From CAJQQY01 sp964352225 (GTDB lineage: Bacteria; Bacteroidota; Bacteroidia; Chitinophagales; Saprospiraceae), in assembly GCA_964352225.1 (NCBI GenBank), contig CAYGRM010000105.1:1-17904 (forward strand): a stretch of DNA of 17,904 bases, read 5' to 3'. Below, piece by piece: positions 7,530 to 15,250 of the stretch. The position numbers were made by a program, and so were the translations under genes. The notes beneath the pieces were generated by a model. That model did no database searches and was not told the DNA's origin. It saw only the letters and a program-made list of their open reading frames with translations. The number at the start of each line of letters is the position of its first letter. Positions within the stretch are counted from its first letter, which is position 1.

Positions 7530-8150
7530 TCAAATTTTAAAACTATTTATCAAGGATTTTAAAGATGGAACCTCTGGGTGGTTGTCTCCTTTGCCATTTA
7601 CAACAATGATATTACAGGATGATACATAGAGTCGAGCTTCAAGAAATTTGGATTTAGCAGTTCCTTCCAAAACATTTTTTTCAAAGCGTTCTATACCAAT
7701 TTTAAGTATTTGATCCCCTGTGGGAATATCGAAGTCGTTGCTGTAGTAGGTAAATGTTTTGTGAGAGTTTGCTGTCTTTTTTTGTTTGAATCTTACCCAT
7801 AACCTTGAAAGAGAAACATCTTTTCCAATAGGAAATTCTCGATACTTTTTTTGAGAAAATTCTTCCCAAGTCATTCGTACACCTGAGGAATCGTAAACGT
7901 TTACAACTTGATCTGAATGGTTGTCATAAAGAATGGCTACTTCATATTTTCCTCGTTTACCAAGGATGATGTTTTTCTCTAATCGACTAATTCCTAAATC
8001 TTTATTTGTAATTCCCGAAGTAGCGGATCGCCAATCTCTTGAGAAATAAACATAGGAAGGATGGGTAGAAGGGGAGGAGAATTTAACCCATAATCGAGTA
8101 AGACTATTCTTGCCATTTTTAGGATGTCCAATGCGTAATTTTTTTGCCAT
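7530..8150 (-). CDS. Small protein of two internal repeats, function unknown
   Basis: A 206-residue protein built from two copies of a unit of about 75 residues: residues 17-90 and 114-188. Each unit opens with L-(T/S)-RLWV-(K/R)-F, then an aromatic stretch ending (Y/F)xS(R/N)D(W/F), then (L/I)GI-x-R-(L/F)-EKN, then a hydrophobic strand with Y and a valine-rich strand ending in glycine. The pattern suggests a tandem beta-rich fold. There is no signal peptide and the start is basic (MAKKLRIGHPKNGKN), so it is probably cytoplasmic. It begins 32 bp after the winged-helix gene and likely shares its transcript, as accessory or cargo gene of the mobile element. No family is recognised; a nucleic-acid or protein-binding role is possible but not shown. 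Confidence 0.7.
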   Translation of the reverse strand: MAKKLRIGHPKNGKNSLTRLWVKFSSPSTHPSYVYFSRDWRSATSGITNKDLGISRLEKNIILGKRGKYEVAILYDNHSDQVVNVYDSSGVRMTWEEFSQKKYREFPIGKDVSLSRLWVRFKQKKTANSHKTFTYYSNDFDIPTGDQILKIGIERFEKNVLEGTAKSKFLEARLYVSSCNIIVVNGKGDNHPEVPSLKSLINSFKI

Positions 8151-8182
8151 GATAATTTTATTTTAGGTTTGAAAAAATGGAT

Positions 8183-9409
8183 TTATGCGAATGCAACTCG
8201 TTTTAGGAACTCTGTTGTTAAAGCTTCATCACCAAGTTGTTCTATTTGTTTTTTTGCGTTTCGGAAAGTACCCATGAGAGAATACTGAGGGAGTTCGCCC
8301 TTTAAAACTTTGAGGTATAGAGCGCTATATTTTTCGACAACATTTCGTTTTCGAAAGCGATTTATCTTTTCTTCGTTCTGTGAGTTTTTGAAATTGTTGT
8401 AAATTTTTTCTCTTCGAAACCAGTCTTCCGTTTTTGAAAAACCAAATTCGCAAGAAGGATCGAAGTAGGTGGTAGGATAGTAGAATTGGAAAACATTTCC
8501 AGTCTCTAAAGTTTTTTTGGAGGCATAGTCGCAAGCAATCTGAACACGTCTACTTAATTCACGATGTAGAATTCCTAGTTGGACACCTTGCTTATTTTGG
8601 TAAAATAATTGGATGAGATCGATGAATCGCTTTTCATCAAAGGAAGTGAATTGTTGATTTTCGTAAAGTGAAGTTTTGGCTTGCCGCCATAAGATTTGTG
8701 CATAAAATTCTTTGTCGTCGCCTGCGGAAAATTCTGTGGCTCGGCGCAATTTTTCTACTTTTTCAAAATACTGCTTTGCTTTTTCAGAAGGTTGAATGCC
8801 TTTGTCGTGACCTGTTTTGTTGTTTCTTATCTTTCCACAGTTTTCGACAGTATTATAATTATTATTTATGTTTCTTTTAAGTTCTAATCTCTCGTTAAGC
8901 GGCAAAGTTTTCCTCATACCTTTGGTATCTTCCTCATTTTCAGTAAGTTCATTTTTGTCGCTACTTGAGGTCGAAGAGTAGTTCTCCAGACCACTTATTA
9001 ACACCCAAGATGGATTCAAATACAACTCGTAGGAAGCATTCGTTCCTCTAAATTTTTTGGATAAAATAAACCCACAAAAGGTAAGTCTTTGGATGTAATT
9101 TTGAATACTTCTAGGAGCACAATGCATGCGATTAGAGAGTGCTACATTGTTGGTGCGAATAAGGAAAGGTTTTGAAAAGTCAATGCTGTGAGCGTCCTCC
9201 ACATCAATTAACCAAGCTGCGTAAAACTTAGTCAGGATTTGAATTAGTTGTTGATGTGCAGGACGAATAGCAATAGAAAGGGTAGGAGCTTTTGAGTTGA
9301 ATTTTGCAATTAACTCCCGTTGTAACCGAAAAGTCTCTGTGAAATTTACACAGATATTTTGAGTAGGCATAGTTTGCCTATTCACGCGCAAATGCTTACA
9401 TTTGTTCAT
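8183..9409 (-). CDS. Winged-helix protein, replication-initiator-like, of a mobile element
   Basis: A 408-residue protein. Residues about 84-133 form a winged helix: NNVALSNRMHCAPRSIQNYI is the helix-turn-helix, and RLTFCGFILSKKF followed by ASYELYLNP is the wing. After a low-complexity, charged linker rich in N, E and K (about 145-205) comes a mostly helical C-terminal half with conserved-looking aromatic residues (FYAQILWRQAKTSLY, VFQFYYPTTYFDP). Proteins of this type commonly sit beside tyrosine recombinases in Bacteroidota elements and are thought to act in replication or control of the element; that role is from family context, not from catalytic motifs. It follows the integrase gene by 139 bp. 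The start at 9409 lies directly after a 16-bp palindrome; the in-frame ATG 13 codons later is an alternative start. Confidence 0.65.
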   Translation of the reverse strand: MNKCKHLRVNRQTMPTQNICVNFTETFRLQRELIAKFNSKAPTLSIAIRPAHQQLIQILTKFYAAWLIDVEDAHSIDFSKPFLIRTNNVALSNRMHCAPRSIQNYIQRLTFCGFILSKKFRGTNASYELYLNPSWVLISGLENYSSTSSSDKNELTENEEDTKGMRKTLPLNERLELKRNINNNYNTVENCGKIRNNKTGHDKGIQPSEKAKQYFEKVEKLRRATEFSAGDDKEFYAQILWRQAKTSLYENQQFTSFDEKRFIDLIQLFYQNKQGVQLGILHRELSRRVQIACDYASKKTLETGNVFQFYYPTTYFDPSCEFGFSKTEDWFRREKIYNNFKNSQNEEKINRFRKRNVVEKYSALYLKVLKGELPQYSLMGTFRNAKKQIEQLGDEALTTEFLKRVAFA

Positions 9410-9410
9410 G

Positions 9411-9426
9411 TTAAACTTATGTTTAA
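9411..9426. promoter_or_regulatory. Palindrome at the start of the winged-helix gene
   Basis: TTAAACTTATGTTTAA is an inverted repeat of 6-bp arms around TTAT, one base upstream of the ATG at 9409-9407. Its position would suit an operator bound by the winged-helix protein itself, but the arms are short and AT-rich. Confidence 0.3.
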
Positions 9427-9429
9427 TTG

Positions 9430-9475
9430 AAGGAGGAAAAACTAAGAGCCGTCCAAGCAGTCAGTTTTCCTCCTT
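9430..9475. terminator. Hairpin between integrase and winged-helix genes
   Basis: Arms at 9430-9443 (AAGGAGGAAAAACT) and 9463-9475 (AGTTTTCCTCCTT) pair over 13 bp with one bulged A. The T-run follows on the plus strand, while the genes here run on the minus strand, so it would stop antisense transcripts best. On the minus strand it lies in the leader of the winged-helix gene and could attenuate read-through from the integrase gene. Confidence 0.45.
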
Positions 9476-9548
9476 TTTTGTTTAAAAAAAATCAGGCTGT
9501 TATGCCTTTGTCGAAAACTCTTCAGATTCGAACTGAAGTTGATTCCAT

Positions 9549-10838
9549 CTAATCAGAGTTTTTATCTTCATCAGTATTCCATGCTTTTCCCATTTCATCT
9601 TCGATCACATTGTCGGCTATTTTTACATATTTCATCAAAGTCTTTAGAGAGGTATGTCCTGTAATTTTTATAAGGGTTTCTGCTCGCATTCCTTTTTGTA
9701 AGGATAGTGTTATAAAAGTTCTTCGAGCGGTATGTGTTTTAATTGCCTCATACTTAGGCATAGTATTTTCCACTCGTTTTGCTCCTCGAAAAAGTACAAT
9801 AGTTACATCATCATCAATTCCCGCAGCCTTACCTATTTGTTCTAAATAATCGTTGACCGTTTTTGATACTCTTGATTTAAAGTAATGTTTGCTATGAGGA
9901 TAGCGGGCATAATTTTTTTCTAAAATTTCTAAAGCAAAATCATTGAGAGGAACTTGAGCGACTACTTTCCTAGTTTTGATTTGTCTCTGTTGAGCGATTT
10001 TAGATTCTTTTACATCTCCTTTTTTTAAGTTCATGACATCTGATAATCGAAGACTAGTAAAACAGCAAAGACAAAATAAATCCCTTATTTCATCCAAAGG
10101 TTCTTCGTTAGAAAAATCATGACGATATATTTTCATTAATTCTGTTTCGGTGAGATAGATAGATTCTGTTTCGTCTTCTGACAATTTAAAATCATGGTAG
10201 TCAACATTAGAGTGATATTTTCTTTTCCTAGCCCAAGTCATAAAAGTTTTGAGAGACTTGGCATTCTTAACAAAAGTATTGTTAGCATTTTCTAAGTCGA
10301 GTATAAAATAATTTTGGAATTGCTCCAGGAAATCATAATTGATACTTTCGAATGAGACTTTGTACTTGTATTGTTTCTCAAAATTTTGAATATGCTTCTT
10401 CAGTACTCTATATCTTGCGACTGTTCCAGGAGCCAACTTAGGAACATTTATATCAATGAATTTTTGGAAAGCATCGTAGAATTTTATTTTTGATCGAGGC
10501 TTTCTAGGTGTACTACTTTTTGAGGTAGTGGGTTTTTTAGTTTTTTTGGCGAACTGTTCTTTTACATAAGTAGGGGATGGTTCTATATCTCGCATCATTG
10601 CATCATTCACAATTTGATTGATCTTAGTTTCTATATTAGCAAGAACTCCCGACAAACCATTATAGTCAGGATGCGATGATCTTACCTTGCCTTTGGCATC
10701 ATTCCAAAAGCGAGGATTTATTTTCCGTTTCGTTGAAATTAAAACTGGAAAACTACCATGGATATATTGCAAATAAATAGAGGTTTCGCCTCTGCTGTTG
10801 ATTCTACTTTTTCGAATTACAAACTTATGTGTCGCCAT
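9549..10838 (-). CDS. Tyrosine recombinase (phage-type integrase)
   Basis: A complete 429-residue integrase. Residues 1-50 are the arm-binding N-terminal domain typical of Bacteroidota integrases (FVIRKSRINSRGETSIYLQY, then a RKINPRFWN motif). Residues about 118-215 are the SAM-like core-binding domain, and about 225-420 the catalytic domain. Catalytic residues are visible: R264 (TSLRLSD), a likely K288, H369 and R372 (HTARRTF), H395 (GHTSLKT) and nucleophile Y404 (LMKYVK). All are present, so the enzyme is probably active. It would cut and rejoin DNA at attachment sites to integrate or excise an element. A promoter lies about 30 bp upstream, and a palindrome with hairpin near 11.0 kb, on the side away from the other element genes, is a candidate attachment end. 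Confidence 0.92.
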   Translation of the reverse strand: MATHKFVIRKSRINSRGETSIYLQYIHGSFPVLISTKRKINPRFWNDAKGKVRSSHPDYNGLSGVLANIETKINQIVNDAMMRDIEPSPTYVKEQFAKKTKKPTTSKSSTPRKPRSKIKFYDAFQKFIDINVPKLAPGTVARYRVLKKHIQNFEKQYKYKVSFESINYDFLEQFQNYFILDLENANNTFVKNAKSLKTFMTWARKRKYHSNVDYHDFKLSEDETESIYLTETELMKIYRHDFSNEEPLDEIRDLFCLCCFTSLRLSDVMNLKKGDVKESKIAQQRQIKTRKVVAQVPLNDFALEILEKNYARYPHSKHYFKSRVSKTVNDYLEQIGKAAGIDDDVTIVLFRGAKRVENTMPKYEAIKTHTARRTFITLSLQKGMRAETLIKITGHTSLKTLMKYVKIADNVIEDEMGKAWNTDEDKNSD

Positions 10839-10867
10839 TTAAAACAATTTATTTTAAAATACATTTG

Positions 10868-10875
10868 CAAAAATA
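10868..10875 (-). promoter_or_regulatory. Promoter -7 element of the integrase gene
   Basis: The minus strand reads TATTTTTG followed by C, matching the Bacteroidota TAnnTTTG element, 29 bp before the ATG at 10838. Transcription would start near 10861. An inverted pair TAGGTC/GACCTA flanks the region just upstream (near 10896-10925) and may be an operator. Confidence 0.5.
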
Positions 10876-11014
10876 ATATTCTTTGTTCTATTTATAGGTC
10901 TAGCTTTTTAGGTAAAATTGACCTACAAATAAGTAAAGCAATTTTGCAAAAATGACTGAAATTAGTAAAGATAAGAGAAGGCAGGATAAAACATATTAAA
11001 ATTTTTAACATTCT

Positions 11015-11078
11015 TGTGGGACCACACTTCAAAAGCTAAACCCTTGTAAATCAATGATTTATGAGGGTTTTTGTTTTT
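11015..11078. other. Palindrome plus hairpin, candidate attachment end or terminator
   Basis: TGTGGGACCACA (11015-11026) is a near-perfect palindrome. Eleven bases on, arms at 11038-11053 and 11055-11070 pair over 16 bp (two as G-U in RNA) with almost no loop, followed on the plus strand by TTGTTTTT. The hairpin alone would make a good plus-strand terminator, but no plus-strand gene ends here. Its place beyond the integrase start fits an integration end. I found no second copy in the window. Confidence 0.45.
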
Positions 11079-11315
11079 GGGGATAGTGCATCATCACTTA
11101 GTTTTTTTAATATTTTGTAAAATATTTAATACAAAATAGTTTAATCATCCAATTAAATTATTCTGATTGATCAAGGACTAACTAAACCAACTTTAAATTT
11201 AAGATGAATAGACTTCTGATTTGACCTCCGCTAGCATAAGGATTGCAACCTCAGCAATATTACCTTGCGTTTTAAATTCATTCCTATAACTCGACCTCCA
11301 AAGAAACTACCTTCC

Positions 11316-12452
11316 TTAAAGCCACCCAAACAACCAAATCGTCACTAATCCCCAAGCAGTACCACTCACCATACTCAAAATCGCTAAGACAATCGCATGA
11401 GGCATCCACTCCTCGTTATAGGCTGCGGTGACTGCAGGGGCAGTAGAGATTCCACCCAAATTAGCCATACTTGCTATCGGAACCCAAGCCATATGAAGTT
11501 TTAACCACCGAGCAAAAAACATCATAAAAACAAAGTGTAAAATCAACCAGACGATAATTAATCCAAGCAATAAAATCGGTAGAGAAAAACTTCCAAAATT
11601 GAGTTTTAAACCTAGAATCGCCATGATTAAAATAATTAGAACGCCACCAATTTTTAAAACCAAACTATGGTTCCAGGCGGGTATAAAATTTCCTAACAAT
11701 AAACCTACAAATGATAAAACCACAATTTTCCAAAGAAAACTCTCCATTAAAAAAGTACATACTAGTATGACAACTAAACTAATTCCAATCGTCATTAAAA
11801 TTGATTTCCAAGGTGCGATCTTAAACTGAACTTCGTCAGGGACGAAATCATTTATCTCATCTTTGATATTAAAATACTCATTTAATTGGTCACTCCGTTT
11901 TATCATTTGAAACATTAAAATAGTCCAGATATTGACTAAAATATTATCCACCACCAAGATGGCTAGAAATAATCCTTCGGGACATTCTACGACTTCTTTT
12001 AATACTAACTGACTGGTACTTCCCCCAATCCAACTTCCTACAATAGGAACCAATCCTTTCCAATATTCCTCTTCAATGGCAAGATGGTAAATGTCATCAG
12101 AGAAAAAAGAAGACAACCCAACTAGCAAAGGAGCTAAACTTGCAATGACAAATGATCCCATGACAAATAACAAAATTGGACGTACTCCAATGATTTTCAA
12201 TTGTTTAAATGAAAGCGCACTCATCACCATCAAAATTGCCAATGGAATAATTAAAGTTTTACTCCAACTGTGTAATTCTACTTTTGATAAATCCCAATCC
12301 AAGGCATGCGTAAACGTTGCAGGAATGACATACGCAAATAAAATGGCAGGAAACCAATCGAGGATTTTTTTTATCCAAGCGGTCTTTTGACGTTCAAGCC
12401 AAAGTACTGATAAAACGGTGAAGCCAACCACGAAAAGTGCAATTGTAAACAT
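11316..12452 (-). CDS. DUF819-family integral membrane protein
   Basis: A 378-residue polytopic membrane protein with about ten hydrophobic segments. The segment VPIVGSWIGGSTSQLVLKE is the signature region of the DUF819 (YjcL-like) family, and a second glycine-rich segment near the end (SMANLGGISTAPAVTAAYN) is the matching half-site, suggesting a two-fold repeated transporter architecture. The length is normal for the family and there is no leader beyond the first membrane span. Family members are uncharacterised or proposed transporters; the substrate is unknown. It is a single gene: the nitroreductase upstream is separated by a bidirectional hairpin and about 300 bp. No clear promoter was found upstream. 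Confidence 0.85.
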   Translation of the reverse strand: MFTIALFVVGFTVLSVLWLERQKTAWIKKILDWFPAILFAYVIPATFTHALDWDLSKVELHSWSKTLIIPLAILMVMSALSFKQLKIIGVRPILLFVMGSFVIASLAPLLVGLSSFFSDDIYHLAIEEEYWKGLVPIVGSWIGGSTSQLVLKEVVECPEGLFLAILVVDNILVNIWTILMFQMIKRSDQLNEYFNIKDEINDFVPDEVQFKIAPWKSILMTIGISLVVILVCTFLMESFLWKIVVLSFVGLLLGNFIPAWNHSLVLKIGGVLIILIMAILGLKLNFGSFSLPILLLGLIIVWLILHFVFMMFFARWLKLHMAWVPIASMANLGGISTAPAVTAAYNEEWMPHAIVLAILSMVSGTAWGLVTIWLFGWL

Positions 12453-12659
12453 TAACCAAGGTAAATTTTTTCGTCAAATTTTTTTTAAATAGATCGGTTA
12501 TTTGAGTTCAATCTTAAGAATTTCCAATTAAAGAATTAATGATGGAAAAATTACTTTTGGAATCACTTGTGTAAAGCCTTGGGCTGATAAGTCTTCATTA
12601 AAGAAACCTTAGTTTTTTTAACGAAACTTCAAATAAAATATGGGTGATGTTAGAAATAC

Positions 12660-12699
12660 AAAAAGTCCTCATCATTCTATAAAATGATAAAGACTTTTT
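12660..12699. terminator. Terminator after the nitroreductase gene
   Basis: Arms 12660-12676 and 12683-12699 pair at 15 of 17 positions with a six-base loop; the stem begins AAAAAGTC and ends GACTTTTT, giving T-runs in both directions. It lies 55 bp beyond the nitroreductase stop and isolates it from the DUF819 gene. Confidence 0.75.
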
Positions 12700-12753
12700 G
12701 GTAACTGAGTCAATTATTAATTGACTCGAGGTGTTGAATATTATATTTTCGGG

Positions 12754-13383
12754 TTACAATTCAATAATAAACTCGTCTTTTGGTGTTCGTACTTTTTTCA
12801 TATTGACTAACCAATCGTTTTCAGGATTCCTATATCCCAACGGCAGGATAACAACACTACGAAGCCCTTTTTCCTTCAAATTTAATAGCTCATCCAAAGC
12901 TGCCTGATCAAATCCTTCCATTGGAGTAGAATCGACTTTTTGTTCGGCAGCAGCTATCAAGGCACTACCTAAGGCGATGTACACCTGCTTGGCAGCATGA
13001 TGATAATTTTCTTCGTCGGTATTAGGTGCAAACATACCTAATAATTTCTCTTTGTAATCTGCCGTTGCGCTATCTGGCAAACCTCGTTCCGCGTTACTAC
13101 GACTAAAGACTTCACTTACCCTTTCTTCTGTATAAGTATCCCAAGCTGCAAATACTAATAAGTGAGAACCATCAGTAATCTGACTTTGTCCCCATGCGAT
13201 TGGTTTTATTTTTTCCAATAAAGACTCATCCGTAATTACTAAAATTTTATAAGGTTGCAAGCCTGAAGAGGAAGCAGATAATCGAGCTGCTTCTACTATA
13301 TAATCTACTTTTTCTTGTGGAACCGCTTTTCCATTCATTGACTTCGTGGCGTACCGCCAATTCAAATTTTCTAATATTGACAT
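12754..13383 (-). CDS. Nitroreductase-family NAD(P)H-dependent flavoprotein
   Basis: A 209-residue protein with the features of the NfsB-like nitroreductase family: an N-terminal RYATKS (R10) and SASSSGLQPYK (about 36-46) that contact FMN, a central LGSALIAAAEQ helix, the PMEGF loop that shapes the active site, and a C-terminal VVILPLGYRNPENDWL segment. The length is typical and the protein looks intact and cytoplasmic. These enzymes are FMN-containing dimers that reduce nitroaromatics, quinones or other electrophiles with NAD(P)H; the physiological substrate is not predictable. It stands divergent to the universal stress gene across a 340-bp intergenic region. The FNR-like boxes there are about 245 bp from this gene and spaced for the other direction, so control by them is uncertain. 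Confidence 0.9.
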   Translation of the reverse strand: MSILENLNWRYATKSMNGKAVPQEKVDYIVEAARLSASSSGLQPYKILVITDESLLEKIKPIAWGQSQITDGSHLLVFAAWDTYTEERVSEVFSRSNAERGLPDSATADYKEKLLGMFAPNTDEENYHHAAKQVYIALGSALIAAAEQKVDSTPMEGFDQAALDELLNLKEKGLRSVVILPLGYRNPENDWLVNMKKVRTPKDEFIIEL

Positions 13384-13624
13384 TGATAAATTCTATTTTA
13401 AAATATTTAAAAAAGTTATTGTTATTTTGAACTTGGTATTAACAATGAATTAGCCAAAATGGTTGTAAAGAAAATTCAAAGAAAAACGGGATGAATCAAT
13501 ATTGGAAATGTTTTATAAAATTGTAAAATTAACCTTAGACAGTTTGATATCACTTCTTCCATCTTTTTTGGTGTTTTACATGGTAAATACATGTGAGTGT
13601 CATAAGAAGATCTCTTCTCCAAAA

Positions 13625-13689
13625 TGACAAATATCAAATCTATTGGTGATTTTTGTCACCGTCCTGTTTCCTGTTTTAGAATAAATTTG
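13625..13689 (+). promoter_or_regulatory. usp promoter with two FNR-like boxes
   Basis: A distal palindrome TGACAAATATCA (13625-13636), a proximal one TGATTTTTGTCA (13647-13658, inside GGTGA-N6-TCACC) and the promoter element TAAATTTG (13682-13689). Box centres are 22 bp apart, and the proximal centre is exactly 33 bp from the promoter element's centre, placing it near -41, the class II activator position of CRP/FNR proteins. The same layout recurs before hsp20 and the beta-lactamase-like gene. Confidence 0.7.
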
Positions 13690-13723
13690 ATTGACGACAT
13701 TGATTAAATATAAATTAGAAAAA

Positions 13724-14575
13724 ATGAAAAATATTTTAGTAGCTACCGATTTCTCAGGATGTGCTATAAATGCGATGGATATGGGATTGGCATTGGCAGA
13801 GTACTTTGATGCAACAATTCATTATTTGACTACCATGGATGATAGTCGAAATGGAGAAGCTTTAGGATTTTCATTATTAGCAAATTCTTCGGCTGAAAAA
13901 GGGTTTGTTGAAAATGTAAATATATTGTTTGAAAAATGGAAAAAGGAAGCGACTGTTCGAAAAGTGAATATAAAAACAACTTGCACTTCAGGTAAATTGC
14001 TACCGATCATGAAAGATTATGTCGAGAAAAATCGAATTGATTTCGTCGTGATGGGATCACATGGACACAATGGGGTGAAAGGATTTTTTATCGGATCCAA
14101 TTGTCAAAAAGTAGTGCGTACATTGCACGTTCCAGTTTTTATTGTCAAAGATGGAGCATTAAAATATGAATTTAAAAATGTCGTTTTTGCTTCTAATTTT
14201 AAAGATGAAGAGAAAGCATCTTTTCGGAAATTTTTGAATTTTATACAAAAATTTAACCCAGAGGTGATTCATTTAGTCGCTGTAAATACCTTAAATAGTT
14301 TTGCTAAGACTACGGAGGAAACGGAAAAATACCTCGACGAATTTGTTAAAGAATGCAAGACGATCAAATGTAAAAAACATATTTATCCAGATCTATTTGT
14401 GGAAACTGGGATTAGACATTTTGCTGAAAAAGTAGATGCTGATTTGATCGCTATTTCAAATCATAATCGCCATCCAATTAAAAGAATCTTTTCTGGTAGT
14501 ACGGTAGAAGCCTTAGTGCAAAATTCAAACTTACCTGTTTTAAGTATCGATTTTACAGAGGGAGAACTAATTTAG
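13724..14575 (+). CDS. Universal stress protein, two Usp domains
   Basis: A 283-residue protein starting at ATG 13724 (MKNILVATDFSG). An upstream TTG at 13691 is in frame, but it directly follows the promoter element, so it cannot be the start. The first Usp domain (about 1-145) has the ATP-binding pattern G-2x-G-9x-GS in MGSHGHNGVKGFFIGS and ends HVPVFIVKD. The second (about 150-283) keeps the fold, but its glycines are replaced (ISNHNRHPIKRIFSGST), so it probably binds no nucleotide. Tandem Usp proteins act in survival of starvation, hypoxia and redox stress through poorly known partners. It is transcribed alone. Activation by a CRP/FNR-type regulator is inferred from paired boxes just upstream. 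Confidence 0.9.
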   Translation: MKNILVATDFSGCAINAMDMGLALAEYFDATIHYLTTMDDSRNGEALGFSLLANSSAEKGFVENVNILFEKWKKEATVRKVNIKTTCTSGKLLPIMKDYVEKNRIDFVVMGSHGHNGVKGFFIGSNCQKVVRTLHVPVFIVKDGALKYEFKNVVFASNFKDEEKASFRKFLNFIQKFNPEVIHLVAVNTLNSFAKTTEETEKYLDEFVKECKTIKCKKHIYPDLFVETGIRHFAEKVDADLIAISNHNRHPIKRIFSGSTVEALVQNSNLPVLSIDFTEGELI

Positions 14576-14603
14576 AAGGAAGCGATAAATTTGGTTAAGA
14601 AAT

Positions 14604-14638
14604 AAAAAGCCCCCTAAAGAAAAGTTCTTCGGGGGACT
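14604..14638 (-). terminator. Terminator of hsp20
   Basis: A stem of CCCCC (14610-14614) and GGGGG (14631-14635) with inner AAGAA/TTCTT pairing. On the minus strand it is followed by CTTTTTATTT, the T-run expected after a gene running that way. It lies 55 bp past the hsp20 stop and between the converging usp and hsp20 genes, so it may also serve usp weakly. Confidence 0.75.
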
Positions 14639-14693
14639 CCAACAAAACAAACGAAAATTCAATAGGGTGTTGAAATATATTTTTCGTTAAAAA

Positions 14694-15137
14694 TTATTTG
14701 ATCATAATTTTTTTGGCTTCCTTTTCAGAAGTGACCTCCTCTTTTGGAATGACTAATTTGAGAATTCCATCTTCGTAAGTGGCTTTTATATCATCATCTT
14801 TTACACCTTCTGGCAACCAAAATGATCGAGAAAAAGAACTGAAACTAAACTCTTGACGGGTGAAATTTTCATTTTCTTCCGATTCTTCTTTTTCCGTTTC
14901 GGAACTGATGGTTAAAACTCCTTTATCCACCTCTACTTTGAAATCATCTTTTTTCAAACCAGGAGCAGCAACTTCTAAAAAGAAACAATCTTCTTCATTT
15001 TTTACGTTGACTGAAGGAAAAGTTGAACCATTTTTCCATTTGCGAAATAGGTTGTCTTCTTCAGCAAAAAAATCATCAAACATTGAATTGATACTTGGAA
15101 ACATTCCGTTTCTTTTTTTCCAGTTAATTATAGACAT
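14694..15137 (-). CDS. Small heat-shock protein, Hsp20/alpha-crystallin family
   Basis: A 147-residue chaperone. Residues 1-40 are the variable N-terminal arm with WKKRNGMFPSINSMFDDFF, usual for Bacteroidota Hsp20s. Residues 41-131 form the alpha-crystallin domain, with PSVNVKNEEDCFFLEVAAPGLKK split around the first strands and the closing signature ATYEDGILKLVIPK (A-x-x-x-x-G-x-L). The C-terminus KKIMIK supplies the I-x-I motif that docks into neighbouring subunits. Such proteins form ATP-independent oligomers that hold unfolding proteins. The gene is complete and ends in a strong terminator. Its own promoter carries paired FNR-like boxes, suggesting control by oxygen or redox state besides or instead of heat; no HrcA-type CIRCE repeat was seen upstream. 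Confidence 0.93.
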   Translation of the reverse strand: MSIINWKKRNGMFPSINSMFDDFFAEEDNLFRKWKNGSTFPSVNVKNEEDCFFLEVAAPGLKKDDFKVEVDKGVLTISSETEKEESEENENFTRQEFSFSSFSRSFWLPEGVKDDDIKATYEDGILKLVIPKEEVTSEKEAKKIMIK

Positions 15138-15176
15138 AATAAATATATTTTGATTAACAAATAAGTTTTAATACCT

Positions 15177-15241
15177 CAAAATTAAAGCTGGTTCTACTTT
15201 TTTAAAATGACAATTATCAATATTAGATTTGATTTTTATCA
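15177..15241 (-). promoter_or_regulatory. hsp20 promoter with two FNR-like boxes
   Basis: On the minus strand: promoter element TAATTTTG (15184-15177), proximal palindrome TGATAATTGTCA (15219-15208) and distal palindrome TGATAAAAATCA (15241-15230). Proximal centre to promoter-element centre is 33 bp and box-to-box is 22 bp, identical to the usp promoter. The distal box lies 9 bp beyond the stop of the upstream small gene. The predicted transcript start is near 15173, about 36 bases before the ATG. Confidence 0.7.
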
Positions 15242-15250
15242 CTTTCATTT

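Larger units (their letters stand above)
10839..11315. other. 477-bp stretch without a gene
   Basis: Apart from the integrase promoter and the palindrome-hairpin at 11015-11078, I see only AT-rich sequence. A 36-codon minus-strand open stretch at about 11200-11305 (ending LMLAEVKSEVYSS) has no suitable start and may be a gene remnant. No tRNA is visible. Confidence 0.5.

Noticed and set aside
11031..11078. tRNA or tmRNA 3' end as integration target
   Set aside because: No cloverleaf, T-arm GTTCGA-type motif or CCA-proximal stem could be built on either strand.
11200..11305. Short minus-strand open stretch ending LMLAEVKSEVYSS
   Set aside because: Only 36 codons between stops and no useful start codon; it reads protein-like but cannot be supported beyond a possible remnant.
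12091..12390. Plus-strand frame of 99 codons
   Set aside because: Antisense to the DUF819 gene, whose membrane segments and family motif are clear.
13384..13620. FNR-like promoter for the nitroreductase
   Set aside because: TTGATATCAC near 13542 lacks the four-base spacer, and no TAnnTTTG element on the minus strand lies at 33 bp from any box.
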